Source of the DNA: Nannocystis bainbridge
GTDB taxonomy: Bacteria; Myxococcota_A; Polyangia; Nannocystales; Nannocystaceae
Direction: 5' to 3'
Assembly (NCBI RefSeq): GCF_028368995.1
Contig: NZ_JAQNDL010000003.1
Coordinates: 558,001 to 622,000 of the forward strand
DNA: 64,000 nucleotides
Shown here in pieces: positions 18,069 through 28,100 of the stretch (positions are counted from its first letter, which is position 1; the number at the start of each line of letters is the position of its first letter). The translations under genes and the position numbers were made by a program. Below the pieces are notes generated by a model. That model did no database searches. It was not told where the DNA came from and was given only the letters and a program-made list of their open reading frames with translations.

Positions 18069-19271
18069 ATGTCCGCCCCTCGCTCGGTGCCCCGCGTCCT
18101 CGGCCTCGGTCTCCTCCTGTGCGACCTCCTCGCCTGCGCTCCGACGATCCGGACCCCGCTCAAGCAGGCCCTCCCCTCGGTCACCGGCGACTCGAGCACC
18201 GCCACCGGCCCCTGCCTCGGCGAACCCGCGCGCATCGATCTGGGCGGTCCGGCCGTCGGGGGTGCGCTCGCCGACCTCGACGGCGACGGCGTCAAGGACC
18301 TCGCGCTCGCGGCCCTGGGCCCCGGCGGCGGCGCGGCGGTGTTCTTCCGCCACGACGGCCAGGGCGGCCTCGAGCCGTCGATGCGCGTCCCGATCCCGCA
18401 GACGCCCACGGCGATCGTCGCGGGTGACTTCAACAACGACGGCCTCGACGACCTGGTGATCGGGGCCGCCGATCCGCCGGCGCTGCACGTGCTGCTGGCC
18501 CGCGGCCGCGGCGAGTTCATCGCCGGCGCGACGCCGCTGCGCGTCGCCCCCGAGGCGCTGTGGGTGGCCCGCGTCGACGGCGACGAGAGCCTCGATCTGC
18601 TGGCGCTCGACGCCGGCGGCAAGGCGGTCCGCACCCTGCTCGGCGACGGCCACGGCGAGTGGAAGGAGGGCAAGCGCAGCGCCCTGCCGGCCCGCGTGCA
18701 GCCGGCCGCGCTGACCCTGGTCGACGCCGACCGCGACCAGATCCTCGACCTGGCTGTCCTCGGGGACAGCCGCAGCGACGCCGTCGTCACCCTCGTCCGC
18801 GGCGACGGTCGCGGCGAGTTCGGCAAGACGCTGCAGCGACGGGTGGTCGGTCGCGGCGCGCGGGCCCTGCTCGGCGCGCCGCTGGCCGGCGACGACGGCC
18901 ACGACCTGCTCGCCCTCGTCGACGCCGCGGGCCCCGGCGCGGGCAGCCCGGTCGCCGCCGTGCTGGTCCACAACGGCCCGCTCGAGTACGCGGCCGTCGG
19001 CTACTTCGTGCCCGGCCCGCTCGGCGACGCGACCCTGTCCGACCTGGACCGCGACGGCGACCTCGACCTCGTCAGCGCGGCCGCCGACGGCAGCGCCGTG
19101 CACGTCGTGCCCGGCGACGGCCGCGGCGGCTTCGCCCAGGCCCAGTCCCGCCGCGCCACCGGCCTCGGCGCCGCGGTCCTGGTGCTCGACGGCAACCGCC
19201 CCACGGTCCTCGCCTTCGGCCCCGGCTCGCAGCAGCTGCACGTGTTCCCGGTCACCCGCTGCGGCGGCTGA
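18069..19271 (+). CDS. FG-GAP/VCBS-repeat lipoprotein
   Basis: 400 aa. Signal peptide with lipobox LCDLLAC (Cys about residue 19). The mature protein is a series of about six to seven repeats with Ca-binding-like lines: ADLDGDGVKDLAL, GDFNNDGLDDLVIG, ARVDGDESLDLLAL, VDADRDQILDLAVL, SDLDRDGDLDLVSA. This DxDxDGxxD pattern is the FG-GAP/VCBS repeat that builds a seven-bladed integrin-type beta-propeller. Such lipoproteins are usually surface-exposed with adhesive or carbohydrate-binding roles; the ligand is unknown. It is divergent from the M15 peptidase gene. A two-core 14-bp repeat (18753-18770) encodes part of one blade. Confidence 0.85.
   Translation: MSAPRSVPRVLGLGLLLCDLLACAPTIRTPLKQALPSVTGDSSTATGPCLGEPARIDLGGPAVGGALADLDGDGVKDLALAALGPGGGAAVFFRHDGQGGLEPSMRVPIPQTPTAIVAGDFNNDGLDDLVIGAADPPALHVLLARGRGEFIAGATPLRVAPEALWVARVDGDESLDLLALDAGGKAVRTLLGDGHGEWKEGKRSALPARVQPAALTLVDADRDQILDLAVLGDSRSDAVVTLVRGDGRGEFGKTLQRRVVGRGARALLGAPLAGDDGHDLLALVDAAGPGAGSPVAAVLVHNGPLEYAAVGYFVPGPLGDATLSDLDRDGDLDLVSAAADGSAVHVVPGDGRGGFAQAQSRRATGLGAAVLVLDGNRPTVLAFGPGSQQLHVFPVTRCGG
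18753..18770. repeat. 14-bp repeat pair inside the FG-GAP gene
   Basis: GCTGTCC-TCGG-GGACAGC, perfect 7-bp stem. Confidence 0.62.
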
Positions 19272-20318
19272 GCCTCCTCCGAGGTCGCCCGCGCGGACCG
19301 CAGCCGTCGCGGAGCCTCCGCACATGCCCCAAGGAACCTTCCTGAAGGTCATGCTGCGGACGAGCACCCGAATTCGCCGCCTCGATGTTCGAACATGCTC
19401 CTTCGAGCATGCTCCTTCGAGCATGTCGAAACGAACATGCTCTCTTGAACATGTCTTCGAGTGAAGTACGGCGAGAAGCGATACGCGGTGAGACGACCTG
19501 ACCCTTCGAGCAGGCGGTCCTCGCCCGACGTCGTCCGCTCCTGAAGAAGGCCCCGCCGCGGATTCGGGGACCGCGCAGATCGTCTCGAGCGCGCAGCCGC
19601 TGCGACGATCGGGCTGGTTCTCGCGCGAGGGCCAGGCGCGCGATGGCCCCTCACGCGCAGATCCGTGCCCTCCGTGCGCGTCGAGCACGTCGGGATCGTG
19701 GCGTGCGCAGGGCTCGAGAACGCCTCCTCGCGCCGCGCCCGACCAGCTTCTCGGGTCGCGTGCGCCGACCCCCACCGTCGCCACCCGCCGCCCGGCCGGC
19801 GCGCCAGCAGGTGGGACGCGCTCGCCCGTACCGACCGGAGTTCAGTCGGTGAAGCCTCGCCTGCGACCGCGACGGCGGCGAAAGAAGAATTGCGAGGCTC
19901 GTCGCTCGCCGGTCGTTCTCGACCGTCGGCGGCGCACGCTGCCGGCGCAGCGGTCGAAAGCGCCGCGCAGTCTCGGCATCGCGCCCCACTCCAGCGATCG
20001 TCGACGACGCCGCGGGGTGCGGGATCGATCGCGCCGCACGTGCGAGCCTGCGCGACGCGTCTTGTTCGCCAGCGCGAGGTCGCGAGGCTCATGTCGCGCC
20101 GGTCGCTCGCGCGCCGCGTGCTCGTGCTCGCTGTCGCGGCGTCCGACGTCGTGGACCGCGGGAGCGAACTCGTGAACACAACAAACATCGAGAGCATGAC
20201 AACGCCGACGACGATCACGTCGAAGGGGTCATATCGCGCCCGCGCCGCCCGCAGCACCGGTTTTCGCGCATTGTTGCGTGATCACCAACAGATTCTCCGC
20301 GGCGATACAGTTTCTGCG
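19272..20318. other. long intergenic region (1047 bp)
   Basis: Holds the 14-bp repeat clusters at 19323-19453. The remaining 850 bp has open frames on both strands, but all are Arg/Ser/Ala-rich in the way of GC-driven false frames and none has a convincing start. One minus-strand frame near 20250 encodes a single hydrophobic segment (DVIVVGVVMLSMFVVF), not enough to call a gene. The last 150 bp before the next start is comparatively AT-rich and probably contains its promoter. Confidence 0.5.
19323..19453. repeat. 14-bp-period repeats in the long intergenic region
   Basis: A weak start (19323, 19337, 19350) then five exact cores 19394, 19408, 19422, 19436, 19450. The stem variant CATGCTC-CTTC-GAGCATG occurs twice in a row. 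Confidence 0.88.
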
Positions 20319-22226
20319 ATGCGGTTCGGGCGGCTCTTGGCGAACGTGGCGGGCGGCGGCGTGGCGATCTTCGGAGCGCTCGCTTGCGGCGACGATTCGC
20401 CGGGTGCGATGACGATGCCGAACGAGAGCGCGACCGAGGTCATGGGCTCGACGTCGGCGCCCGCGCAGACCACCTCGGGCGAACCGTCGCCGACCACCAC
20501 CGACGCGCCCACCACCGATCCAGGCACCGACTCCACCGGCGGACAGATGACCACCGGCGAGGTCATCGGGACCACCGCGGACACCACCGAGGCGACCGAC
20601 GCGAGCAGCACCACGGGCCCCGGCGGGCCCCGCTGTCCCGCCGGCGAGCTCGCGTGTGACGGCGACGTCGCGCTCACCTGCGACGACGACGGCAACATCA
20701 TCGAGACCACGCCGTGCCCCGAGGTGTGTGTGCCGACCCTCGGTTGCGTGCTGTGCGTGCCGGGCACCGACGTGTGCGACGGCCCCGTCTCGAAGCACTG
20801 CCGCGCCGACGGCCTCGGCCTCGAGGAGAGCCTGTGCGACCCGCTGCAGGGCCTGCTGTGCGAGCCTGACAGCGGCCGCTGCGTCGGCGACTGTGCCAGT
20901 GACGCCCTGACCGCCAGCTACATCGGCTGCGACTACTACCCGACGGTCACGCCCAACATCGTCGCCGCCAACTTCGACTTCGCGGTCGCGGTCTCCAACA
21001 CCACCGACGAGCCGGCGCAGATCACCATCACCCGCGACGACGTGGTCGTCGACAGCTTCGAGGTCGCGGCGGGCGAGGTCGAGGTCGCCCCGCTGCCGTG
21101 GATCGCCGCGCTCAAGGAGCCCAAGGCGAGCACGATCGTCCAGGCCGGCGCCTATCGCCTGCGCTCCGACCGGCCGGTCTCGGTCTATCAATACAGCCCG
21201 CTCGAGTACGACAAGCGCGACAAGTTCTCCTACTCGAACGACGCCAGCCTGCTGCTGCCGACCAACGTGTGGGGCGCGGCGACCCGCGTGATCACCCGCA
21301 ACACCTTCGGCGCGCTGCCCGGCGCCTACGTCGTGGTCGCGCGCATCGACGGCACCCTGGTCGAGCTCACCCCGTCCAAGACCGGCGCGCCGGTGCTGCC
21401 GGGCGGCGGCGTCACGGCCGACGGCCACGGCCAGGCGCTGCTCAACGCCGGGGATGTCCTTTTGGTCATCTCGGGCGTGGCCGGCGGCACGCCCGATCAG
21501 GCCGACCTGACCGGCACCCTCGTCAGCGCCTCGGCCCCGGTGCAGGTGATCGGCGCTCACGCCTGCACCAACATCCCGTTCGACAAGCAGGCCTGCGACC
21601 ACCTCGAGGAGAGCAACCTGCCGCTGCAGAACCTCGCCAGCGGCTATTTCCTGACCACCCCGCTGGTCAAGCCGCCCAAGCAGCCGGCCGCCAAGAAGGC
21701 GCGCATGATCCGGATCGTCGCCACCGCGCCCGGCACCAGCCTCACCTACGACCCGCCGCAACCTGGCGCTCCGAGCATGCTCGAACAGCCAGGTGACTAC
21801 GCCGAGTTCACCTCGGCGCACGACCTGTGGATCGGCGCCAACCACCGGATCGCCGTCGCCGAGTACATGCTCGGCCAGGACGCCGGCGGCAACACCGGCG
21901 ACCCCGCCATGACCGTCGCCGTCCCGCCCGAGCTGTTCCGCACCACCTACGCCATCCACGCCCCCACCAACTACGAGAGCAACTACGTCAACGTGGTCGC
22001 CCCCACCGGCGTCACCGTGACCCTCGACGGCAACCCGGTCCCCGAGCCCGGATGGACGGCGATCGGCAAGACCGGCTGGTCGGTGGCCCGCCTGCCGCTC
22101 GCCAACAAGGGCGACGGTGACCACCGGCTGACCTCCGACCACCCCTTCGGCGTGCAGGTCTACGGCTACGGCCAGTACACGAGTTACTGGTACCCGGGCG
22201 GCCTCAACCTCGCGCCGCTCCCCTGA
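20319..22226 (+). CDS. IgGFc-binding-domain lipoprotein
   Basis: 635 aa. Lipobox GALACGDD (Cys about 21), a Thr/Ser/Gly linker to about residue 105, and a Cys-rich segment (ELACDGDVALTCDDD, CVPTLGC, VCDGPVSKHC) to about residue 190. The rest is a large domain with GCDYYPT, FDFAVAVSNTTDEPAQITI, YQYSPLEY, LLLPTNVWG and YGYGQYTSYWYPGG, the hallmarks of the IgGFc-binding N-terminal family that is expanded in Plesiocystis-like myxobacteria. It is probably an adhesin or surface coat component; the name reflects similarity to a human mucin-like protein and says nothing about IgG here. Two 14-bp repeat copies lie inside (21453-21470 and 21762-21793). Confidence 0.85.
   Translation: MRFGRLLANVAGGGVAIFGALACGDDSPGAMTMPNESATEVMGSTSAPAQTTSGEPSPTTTDAPTTDPGTDSTGGQMTTGEVIGTTADTTEATDASSTTGPGGPRCPAGELACDGDVALTCDDDGNIIETTPCPEVCVPTLGCVLCVPGTDVCDGPVSKHCRADGLGLEESLCDPLQGLLCEPDSGRCVGDCASDALTASYIGCDYYPTVTPNIVAANFDFAVAVSNTTDEPAQITITRDDVVVDSFEVAAGEVEVAPLPWIAALKEPKASTIVQAGAYRLRSDRPVSVYQYSPLEYDKRDKFSYSNDASLLLPTNVWGAATRVITRNTFGALPGAYVVVARIDGTLVELTPSKTGAPVLPGGGVTADGHGQALLNAGDVLLVISGVAGGTPDQADLTGTLVSASAPVQVIGAHACTNIPFDKQACDHLEESNLPLQNLASGYFLTTPLVKPPKQPAAKKARMIRIVATAPGTSLTYDPPQPGAPSMLEQPGDYAEFTSAHDLWIGANHRIAVAEYMLGQDAGGNTGDPAMTVAVPPELFRTTYAIHAPTNYESNYVNVVAPTGVTVTLDGNPVPEPGWTAIGKTGWSVARLPLANKGDGDHRLTSDHPFGVQVYGYGQYTSYWYPGGLNLAPLP
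21762..21793. repeat. 14-bp-period repeat inside the IgGFc-binding gene, three cores
   Basis: CCTG 21762, CATG 21776, CAGG 21790; the outer ACCTGG/CCAGGT also pair, giving a longer hairpin. Confidence 0.75.
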
Positions 22227-22264
22227 CGGCCCACTCGGAGCGCAAACTTCGGACATCTCCTGGC

Positions 22265-22296
22265 CTGCACGGCGGTCCAGGCAGGTGAATTCATGC
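22265..22296. repeat. 14-bp-period repeat, three cores
   Basis: CCTG 22265, CAGG 22279, CATG 22293, between convergent stops. Confidence 0.75.
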
Positions 22297-22321
22297 CCAC
22301 CAGCGAGAGGATTTCGAACTC

Positions 22322-23968
22322 TCAGCCGTCGACGAGCGCGGAGATCGTGGCGACCTCGGCGTCCGCGCGTGTGAGAGCTGCCAGCATCTCGGCGGCGCAG
22401 GCGGCACGATCGGCGGACACCGCGAGGACCGCTGGCATGAGCGTGTGGAGATCGCGGACGGTGCAGACCCGGTCGAGCGCCGGGCCGAGCAGCTCGAGGG
22501 CTTCCGGGAGATGGCCCATCGCGGCGAGCTCGACGACGATCGGCGCCACCGCTGCGGCCGCCAGCGGCTCGAAGCGCGCCAGGGCCAGCGCCGCCTCGAT
22601 CTGGTCGGTCGCCAGCCGGGCCGCGACGAGCTCCGGTTGCAGGTCTTGGATCAACGAGACCAGGCCCTCTTCGCCGACGAACGCGCGCTCCATCAAGGCG
22701 AGCGCGCCTGCCTCGTCGCCGCGCAAGCCGAGGGCCGCCGCCGCCGCGAAGATCGTCCTGCCGGGGCGCGCCTGGCGGAACCGCGCCGTCATGTCGGGCG
22801 CGTCGCGCCACTCGGCGAGCGCTCGCTCGAGGCGGCGCTGGCCCTGCGGCGTGAACCACTTGTCGTCGGCGACGAGGCCGAGCTCGCGTTGGCCGGCGGC
22901 GACTTCGACGACGAAGTTGCGTCCGTCGTCGAGCGTCGCAGCGACCTTGTCGAGGGCTTCGCGGGTGATCGCGGCGACGACCTCGCGGGCCCGCGGGCGA
23001 TCGCTGCTGGCGTGCATCGCCGCGAACTCGAGGCGAGCCTCGCGCAACTCGCCGGCGGTCAGCAGCCCTTCGCCGTACTGCTCGACCATCTCGGGCTCGG
23101 CAGCCTCGGCGCTGGCCCGCCACGAGGGCGCCCGCGCATCGTCCGGGCACGCCCGCGCGAGCCGGGCGGGCAGCCAGCGCGGCGGGTACGCCAGCGCGAG
23201 CGCGCCGTCGGGGTCGCCGCCGCGGACGAACGCGTCCACCACGTCTCGTCGCAGGGGCCCGTGGAACCGCGGAGCGACCGCGGCGAGCTCGCCTGCAGCC
23301 AGGGCCGCGGCGATCACGGCCCGCCCGGCATAAGACGGCACGCCGATGAAATCGGACGCTTGCGTGTCGAGCACGTGCTGGCGCGCCTCGGCGGCCGCGT
23401 CGGCGTCGCCGCGGCGCGCGTGGAGGATCCACAGCGCCGCGGCGATGGCACAGTGAGCCTCGCTGGCGCGATCGATCCGCGGGAACGCGCTCGTGAGGGC
23501 CTCGAGGTAGGCGGTCTCCATCTCCGGGTCGAGCTGCGCGCGCACCAGATACCACGCCAGCTCGGCCGCATGCGCCTTGTCGGGGTTGCTGGGAAGCACG
23601 CGGTGGAGCGCGATCAACGACACATTCGCGTCGTCAAGCTCGTGCTGGACCAGCAGGTCGACCACCTGATCGTCCTGGCCCGCCGGGACGCTCGTGAAGG
23701 CCTCGGCGAGCAGCTCGCGCGCCAGCTCGTCGCGGCCGCCGTCGCGCAGCGCCTGGGAGACCCGGCTGAGGGCCGCCGAGCGCGAGAACCACCGGCCCTG
23801 GACCGGGTGGGCACGCGCCCACGCGAGGGCGAGCTCGAGCTCCCCCGCCGCAACGGCTGCCTCGCCGAAGGTCCAGCCGAGCCCGAACGCGATGTCGATG
23901 ACGGCGAACCGCGGCAGCGCATGGCACCAGCGCCGGGCGCAGGCTTCGTGGGTCGCAGGCGTGGTCAC
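22322..23968 (-). CDS. alpha-helical repeat protein of unknown function
   Basis: 548 aa from a GTG at 23968; an earlier in-frame start would add an Arg/Cys-rich tail that does not look protein-like. No signal peptide or membrane segment. The sequence is Ala/Leu/Glu/Arg-rich and predicted wholly helical with roughly 34-40-residue blocks ending in phrases such as GELELALAWARAHP, GGRDELARELLAEAF, GDPDGALALAYPP, GDEAGALALMERAF and GHLPEALELLGPAL, as in TPR or related solenoids. Probably a cytoplasmic scaffold; partners unknown. It converges on the IgGFc-binding gene, with a three-core repeat between the stops. Confidence 0.65.
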   Translation of the reverse strand: MTTPATHEACARRWCHALPRFAVIDIAFGLGWTFGEAAVAAGELELALAWARAHPVQGRWFSRSAALSRVSQALRDGGRDELARELLAEAFTSVPAGQDDQVVDLLVQHELDDANVSLIALHRVLPSNPDKAHAAELAWYLVRAQLDPEMETAYLEALTSAFPRIDRASEAHCAIAAALWILHARRGDADAAAEARQHVLDTQASDFIGVPSYAGRAVIAAALAAGELAAVAPRFHGPLRRDVVDAFVRGGDPDGALALAYPPRWLPARLARACPDDARAPSWRASAEAAEPEMVEQYGEGLLTAGELREARLEFAAMHASSDRPRAREVVAAITREALDKVAATLDDGRNFVVEVAAGQRELGLVADDKWFTPQGQRRLERALAEWRDAPDMTARFRQARPGRTIFAAAAALGLRGDEAGALALMERAFVGEEGLVSLIQDLQPELVAARLATDQIEAALALARFEPLAAAAVAPIVVELAAMGHLPEALELLGPALDRVCTVRDLHTLMPAVLAVSADRAACAAEMLAALTRADAEVATISALVDG

Positions 23969-24051
23969 GAGGGGACCATAGCAGTGACGCACGGCTCGGC
24001 GATATCCGCCACGGCTCCGGAGGTCGCGACAGTGGCAGGTCCGCCGCCGGT

Positions 24052-24069
24052 GTACGGCCCGGGCCGTAC
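24052..24069. repeat. 18-bp perfect palindrome
   Basis: GTACGGCCC and its exact reverse complement, abutting, with outer near-complement arms (AGTGGCAGGT and ACCTGTCACT). Lies between the end of purQ and the helical-repeat gene, 84 bp upstream of the latter's GTG. It may be an operator or a terminator. Confidence 0.6.
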
Positions 24070-24228
24070 CTGTCACTCGGTGCCGACCTTGCTCGCCGGG
24101 GCGGGTGAGGCCCCTACGTGCTCAAGGCGTCCGCCCGCCATGCGGCCTGGCGACCGCGCTACGGGCCATTTGCCAGTACACCCGCGACGGGTACCCGGGC
24201 GGCATCGCCTCTGAAGTTTCCGAAGGGA

Positions 24229-24305
24229 CATGCCCTCACGGACATGCCCCATGCGTCATGCCCCATCGGACATGCCCCATCGGACATGCCCTCGCGGACA
24301 TGCCT
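24229..24305. repeat. 14-bp-period repeat, six cores
   Basis: CATG 24229, 24243, 24257, 24271, 24285, 24299; the purQ stop (24305-24307) is 3 bases beyond the last core. Confidence 0.93.
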
Positions 24306-25129
24306 TAGCGCGACGCGATCGCCCGCACGCCGCCGGCCAGCAGGTGCAGGCCGAGCCCGTGCTCCGGCAGCGTCCCGGCCTCGCGCTGGGCGATCCAGTG
24401 CGGGTGGTTCTCCGGGTACAGGTACGCCTCCGGGTGCGGCATCAGCCCGAACACGCGGCCGCTCGGGTCGCACAGGCCGGCGATCCCACCTGGCGAGCCG
24501 TCGGGGTTGTCGGGCCAGCGCTCGGTCGGCGCCCCGGTCTCGTCGGCGTAGCGGACCGGGATGAGATGCCTGTCCTCGAGGACCTGTCGCAACGGACCTG
24601 TCTCGAAGACCAGCTTGCCCTCGCCGTGGCGGCTCGGCAGCTCGATGGTCGGCGGCAGGTCGCGGGTGAACACGCACGGGCTGGCGCGGTCGACCGCCAG
24701 GCGGACCCACGCGTCCCAGTAGCCGAGGCGGTCGTTCATCACCAGCGAGACCCGCTGCTGCAGCCCGGGCTCCAGGCCCGGCAACAGGCCCAGCTTGACG
24801 ATGGTCTGAAAGCCGTTGCAGATGCCGAGCACCAGCCCGCCGGCCTCGACGTGGCGCTGCAGCCGTTCGCCCATGCGGTAGCGCAGGCGGTTGGCGAACA
24901 CCCGGCCGCTGGCGATGTGGTCGCCGAAGCTGAAGCCGCCGATGAACACCACCAGCGGGTGGCCGGCCAGCGCGTCGTCGTCGGCGATCGCGTCGGCGAC
25001 GTGGCGCGCGGTCACCCGGGCCCCGATCGTCTGCAGCGCGGCGCACGTCTCGGCCTCGCAGTTGAGGCCGTAGCCGGTCAGGACCAGCGCGCGCACCTCG
25101 GCGGCGCCCTCGATCGCCAGCGGGTTCAT
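24305..25129 (-). CDS. purQ: phosphoribosylformylglycinamidine synthase, glutaminase subunit
   Basis: 274 aa, class I glutamine amidotransferase that supplies ammonia to PurL in step four of purine synthesis. VLTGYGLNCEAET at the N-terminus, GGFSFGDHI, the nucleophile Cys104 in LGICNGFQTIVKLG and the catalytic pair in LMPHPEAYLYPEN are all family features. The ATG (25129) overlaps the purL stop as ATGA and is preceded by GAGGTG, so the two subunits are translationally coupled. A four-core 14-bp repeat (24571-24616) lies within the gene in a stretch encoding LRQVLEDRHLIPV, and the stop codon (24305-24307) abuts a six-core array. Confidence 0.95.
   Translation of the reverse strand: MNPLAIEGAAEVRALVLTGYGLNCEAETCAALQTIGARVTARHVADAIADDDALAGHPLVVFIGGFSFGDHIASGRVFANRLRYRMGERLQRHVEAGGLVLGICNGFQTIVKLGLLPGLEPGLQQRVSLVMNDRLGYWDAWVRLAVDRASPCVFTRDLPPTIELPSRHGEGKLVFETGPLRQVLEDRHLIPVRYADETGAPTERWPDNPDGSPGGIAGLCDPSGRVFGLMPHPEAYLYPENHPHWIAQREAGTLPEHGLGLHLLAGGVRAIASR
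24571..24616. repeat. 14-bp-period repeat inside purQ, four cores
   Basis: CCTG 24571, CCTG 24585, CCTG 24599, CAGC 24613. Reading frame is kept. Confidence 0.82.
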
Positions 25130-28100
25130 CGCTGCACCTCCTGCGCCCGCGCCGGCAGCGGCGCCGGTGGCCCGTGCAGCGCCGCCGGGCGGAACCGTTC
25201 GCGCAGCGCCGCCGCCGTCAATTCGACGATCGTCTGGGCTCCACGGCGCACGCGGAGCCAGCCGCCGCCGTCCTCGCCCGGCGCCGCGACCTGCCCCAGC
25301 GCCTGCAGCCCGTGCCCGCCGAGCCGCGCGGTCAGCTCGCCCGCGGCCGCCGGCTTGCACGTGAAGACGATGCGCCCGGTGCTCTCGCTGAACAGGAACT
25401 CGGCTGGCGTCAAGGACATGTCCTCCGGGACCGGTCGCAAAAGCTCATCGGTGACGGCGACCTCGAGCCCGAGCTCGCCGGCCAGCGTCATGTGGGCCAG
25501 GGCGACCGCCAGGCCGCCGCGGCCGGCGACGTGGGCCGAGCGGACCAGGCCGGCGTCGCGCGCCGCGGCGAAGGCGGCGTAGCGGGCCGCCGCGGCCGCG
25601 AGGTCGGTCGTCGGCACGCCGTGCAGGACGAGCCCGCGCTGGCGCGACAGCTCGCTGCCGCCGAGGTGCCGGCCGGTCGGGCCGAGCACGAACACGAGGT
25701 CGCCAGCGGCGATCGGCGCCAGGTCGAGGGCGCGCCGCACGTCGGGCATCTGACCGATCACCGAGACCAGCAGGGTCGGCGGGATCGAGATCTTCACGCC
25801 GCCGAGGTGGGCGTCGTTCTTCATCGAGTCCTTGCCGCTGACGAGCGGGACCCCGAACGCCTCGCAGGCGGCCCGCAGGCCCTCGCAGCAGCGCACCAGC
25901 TGGGCCAGCTTGTGCTCGCCGTCGGGCGTCTTGTCGCTCTGCACCGGGTCCGGCCAGCAGAAGTTGTCGAGCGCCGCCAGCCGATCGATCCGCGCCCCCG
26001 CGCACAGCGCCCGCCGCACCGCCTCGTCGACGCACGCGCGCGCCATCGCGTCGGTGTCGAGGTCGCCGTAGTGCGGGTGCACGCCCTCGGCCAGGATCAC
26101 GCCCTCGGGACGCAGGTGACGCGCGCGCATCACCGTCGCCGTCGACGGCACGTCCTGACGGGCCCCGACCCACGGCTTGACCACCGACAGGCCCTTGACC
26201 TCGTGGTCGTAGCGGCGCCCCAGGTGCTCGTGCGAGGCCATGTTCGGCCGCACCAGCATGTCCAAGAGGTCATGGCCGATCGAACCTGGCGCATCGGCCA
26301 GGCGCTGCTCGCCGAGCACCGCGGCGACCGCTGCCGGCGCGCTCTCGGGCCGCGCCGGCGGGCTCCAACGGGCCCGCAGCGGCACCCGCGGGGTGCCCTC
26401 GTGGAGGAACTCGAGGCCCAGGTCGAGCACCGGCTTGCCGGCCCAGGTGGCGCGCAGCCGGCCGCTGCTCGTGAACTCGCCGAGCGGGGTGGCCTCGACC
26501 TCGCGCCGGCGGGCCAGCTCGAGCAAGGCCTCGAGCCTGTCCTTCGGGACAGCCAGCGTCATGCGCTCCTGAGCCTCGGAGATCAGGACCTCCCACGGCA
26601 TCAGCCCGGGGTACTTGAGCGGCGCGAGCGCGAGGTCGATGTCGGCGCCGCCGGTGAAGGTGGCCATCTCGCCGATCGACGACGAAAGGCCGCCGGCGCC
26701 GTTGTCGGTGAGGCCGCTGTAGAGCCCGAGCTCGCGCGCCTCGGTCAGGAAGTCGGCGACCATCTTCTGCGTGATCGGGTCGCCGATCTGGACCGCCTGC
26801 ACCGGCGACGACTCGTCGAGCTCGACGCTCGAGAAGGTGGCGCCGTGGATGCCGTCCTTGCCGATGCGCCCGCCGAGCATGACGACGACGTCGCCGGCGC
26901 GCACGACCTTCTCGGCGGTCGGGCGCCCGGCCGAGGTCACCGGCATGACCGCGACGGTGCCGCAATAGACCAGCGGCTTGCCGGCGTAGCGGGCGTCGAA
27001 CAGCTCCCAGCCGCGGCTGTAGGGGATGCCGGATTGATTGCCGCCGTCGATGACGCCGCGGTGCACGCCGTCGCGGATCTTCCGCGGATGCATGAGCCCG
27101 GGCGGCAGCTGGCCGGCGAAGTCGGGCTCGCCGAAGCAATAGCCCCACACGTTGGTCAGCAGGTCGGCGCCGAGGCCGGTGCCGAGGCTGTCACGATTGA
27201 CGCCGACGATGCCGGTCATGGCCCCGCCATACGGGTCGAGGGCCGACGGCGAGTTGTGCGTCTCGACCTTGTAGACGAGGTGATCGGCGTCGCTGAAGCG
27301 GACCACGCCGGCGTTGTCGTGGAACACCGAGACGAGGAACGGCGCGTCGCCGTCGTCCGCCGCCCGGGCCGCCGCGATCGCCTCGGTGGCCCCGCGGATG
27401 TACGTGCGGAACAGGCCGCGATCGATCGTCCGCGTGGCGCCGTCAGGGTCGGTGTACTCGATCGGCGCGGCGAAGATCTTGTGCTTGCAGTGCTCGCTCC
27501 ACGTCTGCGCCAGGCACTCGAGCTCGGCGTCGGTCGGGTCGCGGCCGAGATCCACGAAGTGGCGCTGAATGGCCCGCATCTCCGTGAGCGTCAGCGCGAG
27601 CATGCCCTGCGTGCTGATCCGCATCAGCGTCGCGTCGTCGGCCGCGCCCAGCGCCACGGTGGCGACCACCGCCTCGTGGACCCCGCCGGCCCGCGGCACC
27701 GCGAACGCCTGCGGCCGCGGCGAGCGCTCGAGCGTCGCCCGCTCGATCAGCGGGTTGTGCAGCTCTCGCGCCGCTCGCTCGGCGTGGGCCTCCTCGAGGC
27801 CCCAGATCGCATAGGTGGTGCCCGTATAGACCTGCCCGCGCAGGGCCCGGCCGAGGCAGTCCTCCGCGGCTCGCTTGACGCTGGTGCCGACGCTGTCGGT
27901 CACGCCGGGGCGAAAGCCGATCGTCAGCAGCCAGGGATGGCCGGCGGCCCCCGCGGGCGCGCCGAAGTCGTCGGCGAGGGCGCCGATGGCCCCGACCTCG
28001 GCGACCGGATCGGTGAGCGCCGCGAGCACCTGCCGGGCCTCGTCCGGGCTGATGTCCAGATCGAGCCAATAGACCTTGCGCGACCGCAGGCCGGTCGGGT

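Noticed and set aside
19461..20257. Minus-strand frame with a hydrophobic N-terminus in the long intergenic region
   Set aside because: After one membrane-like segment the sequence is Arg/Ser/Ala-rich with no protein-like pattern and runs into the repeat array.
22251..22260. GGACATCTCC as an extra unit of the 22265 array
   Set aside because: It is 10 bp, not 14, from the next core, so out of phase.
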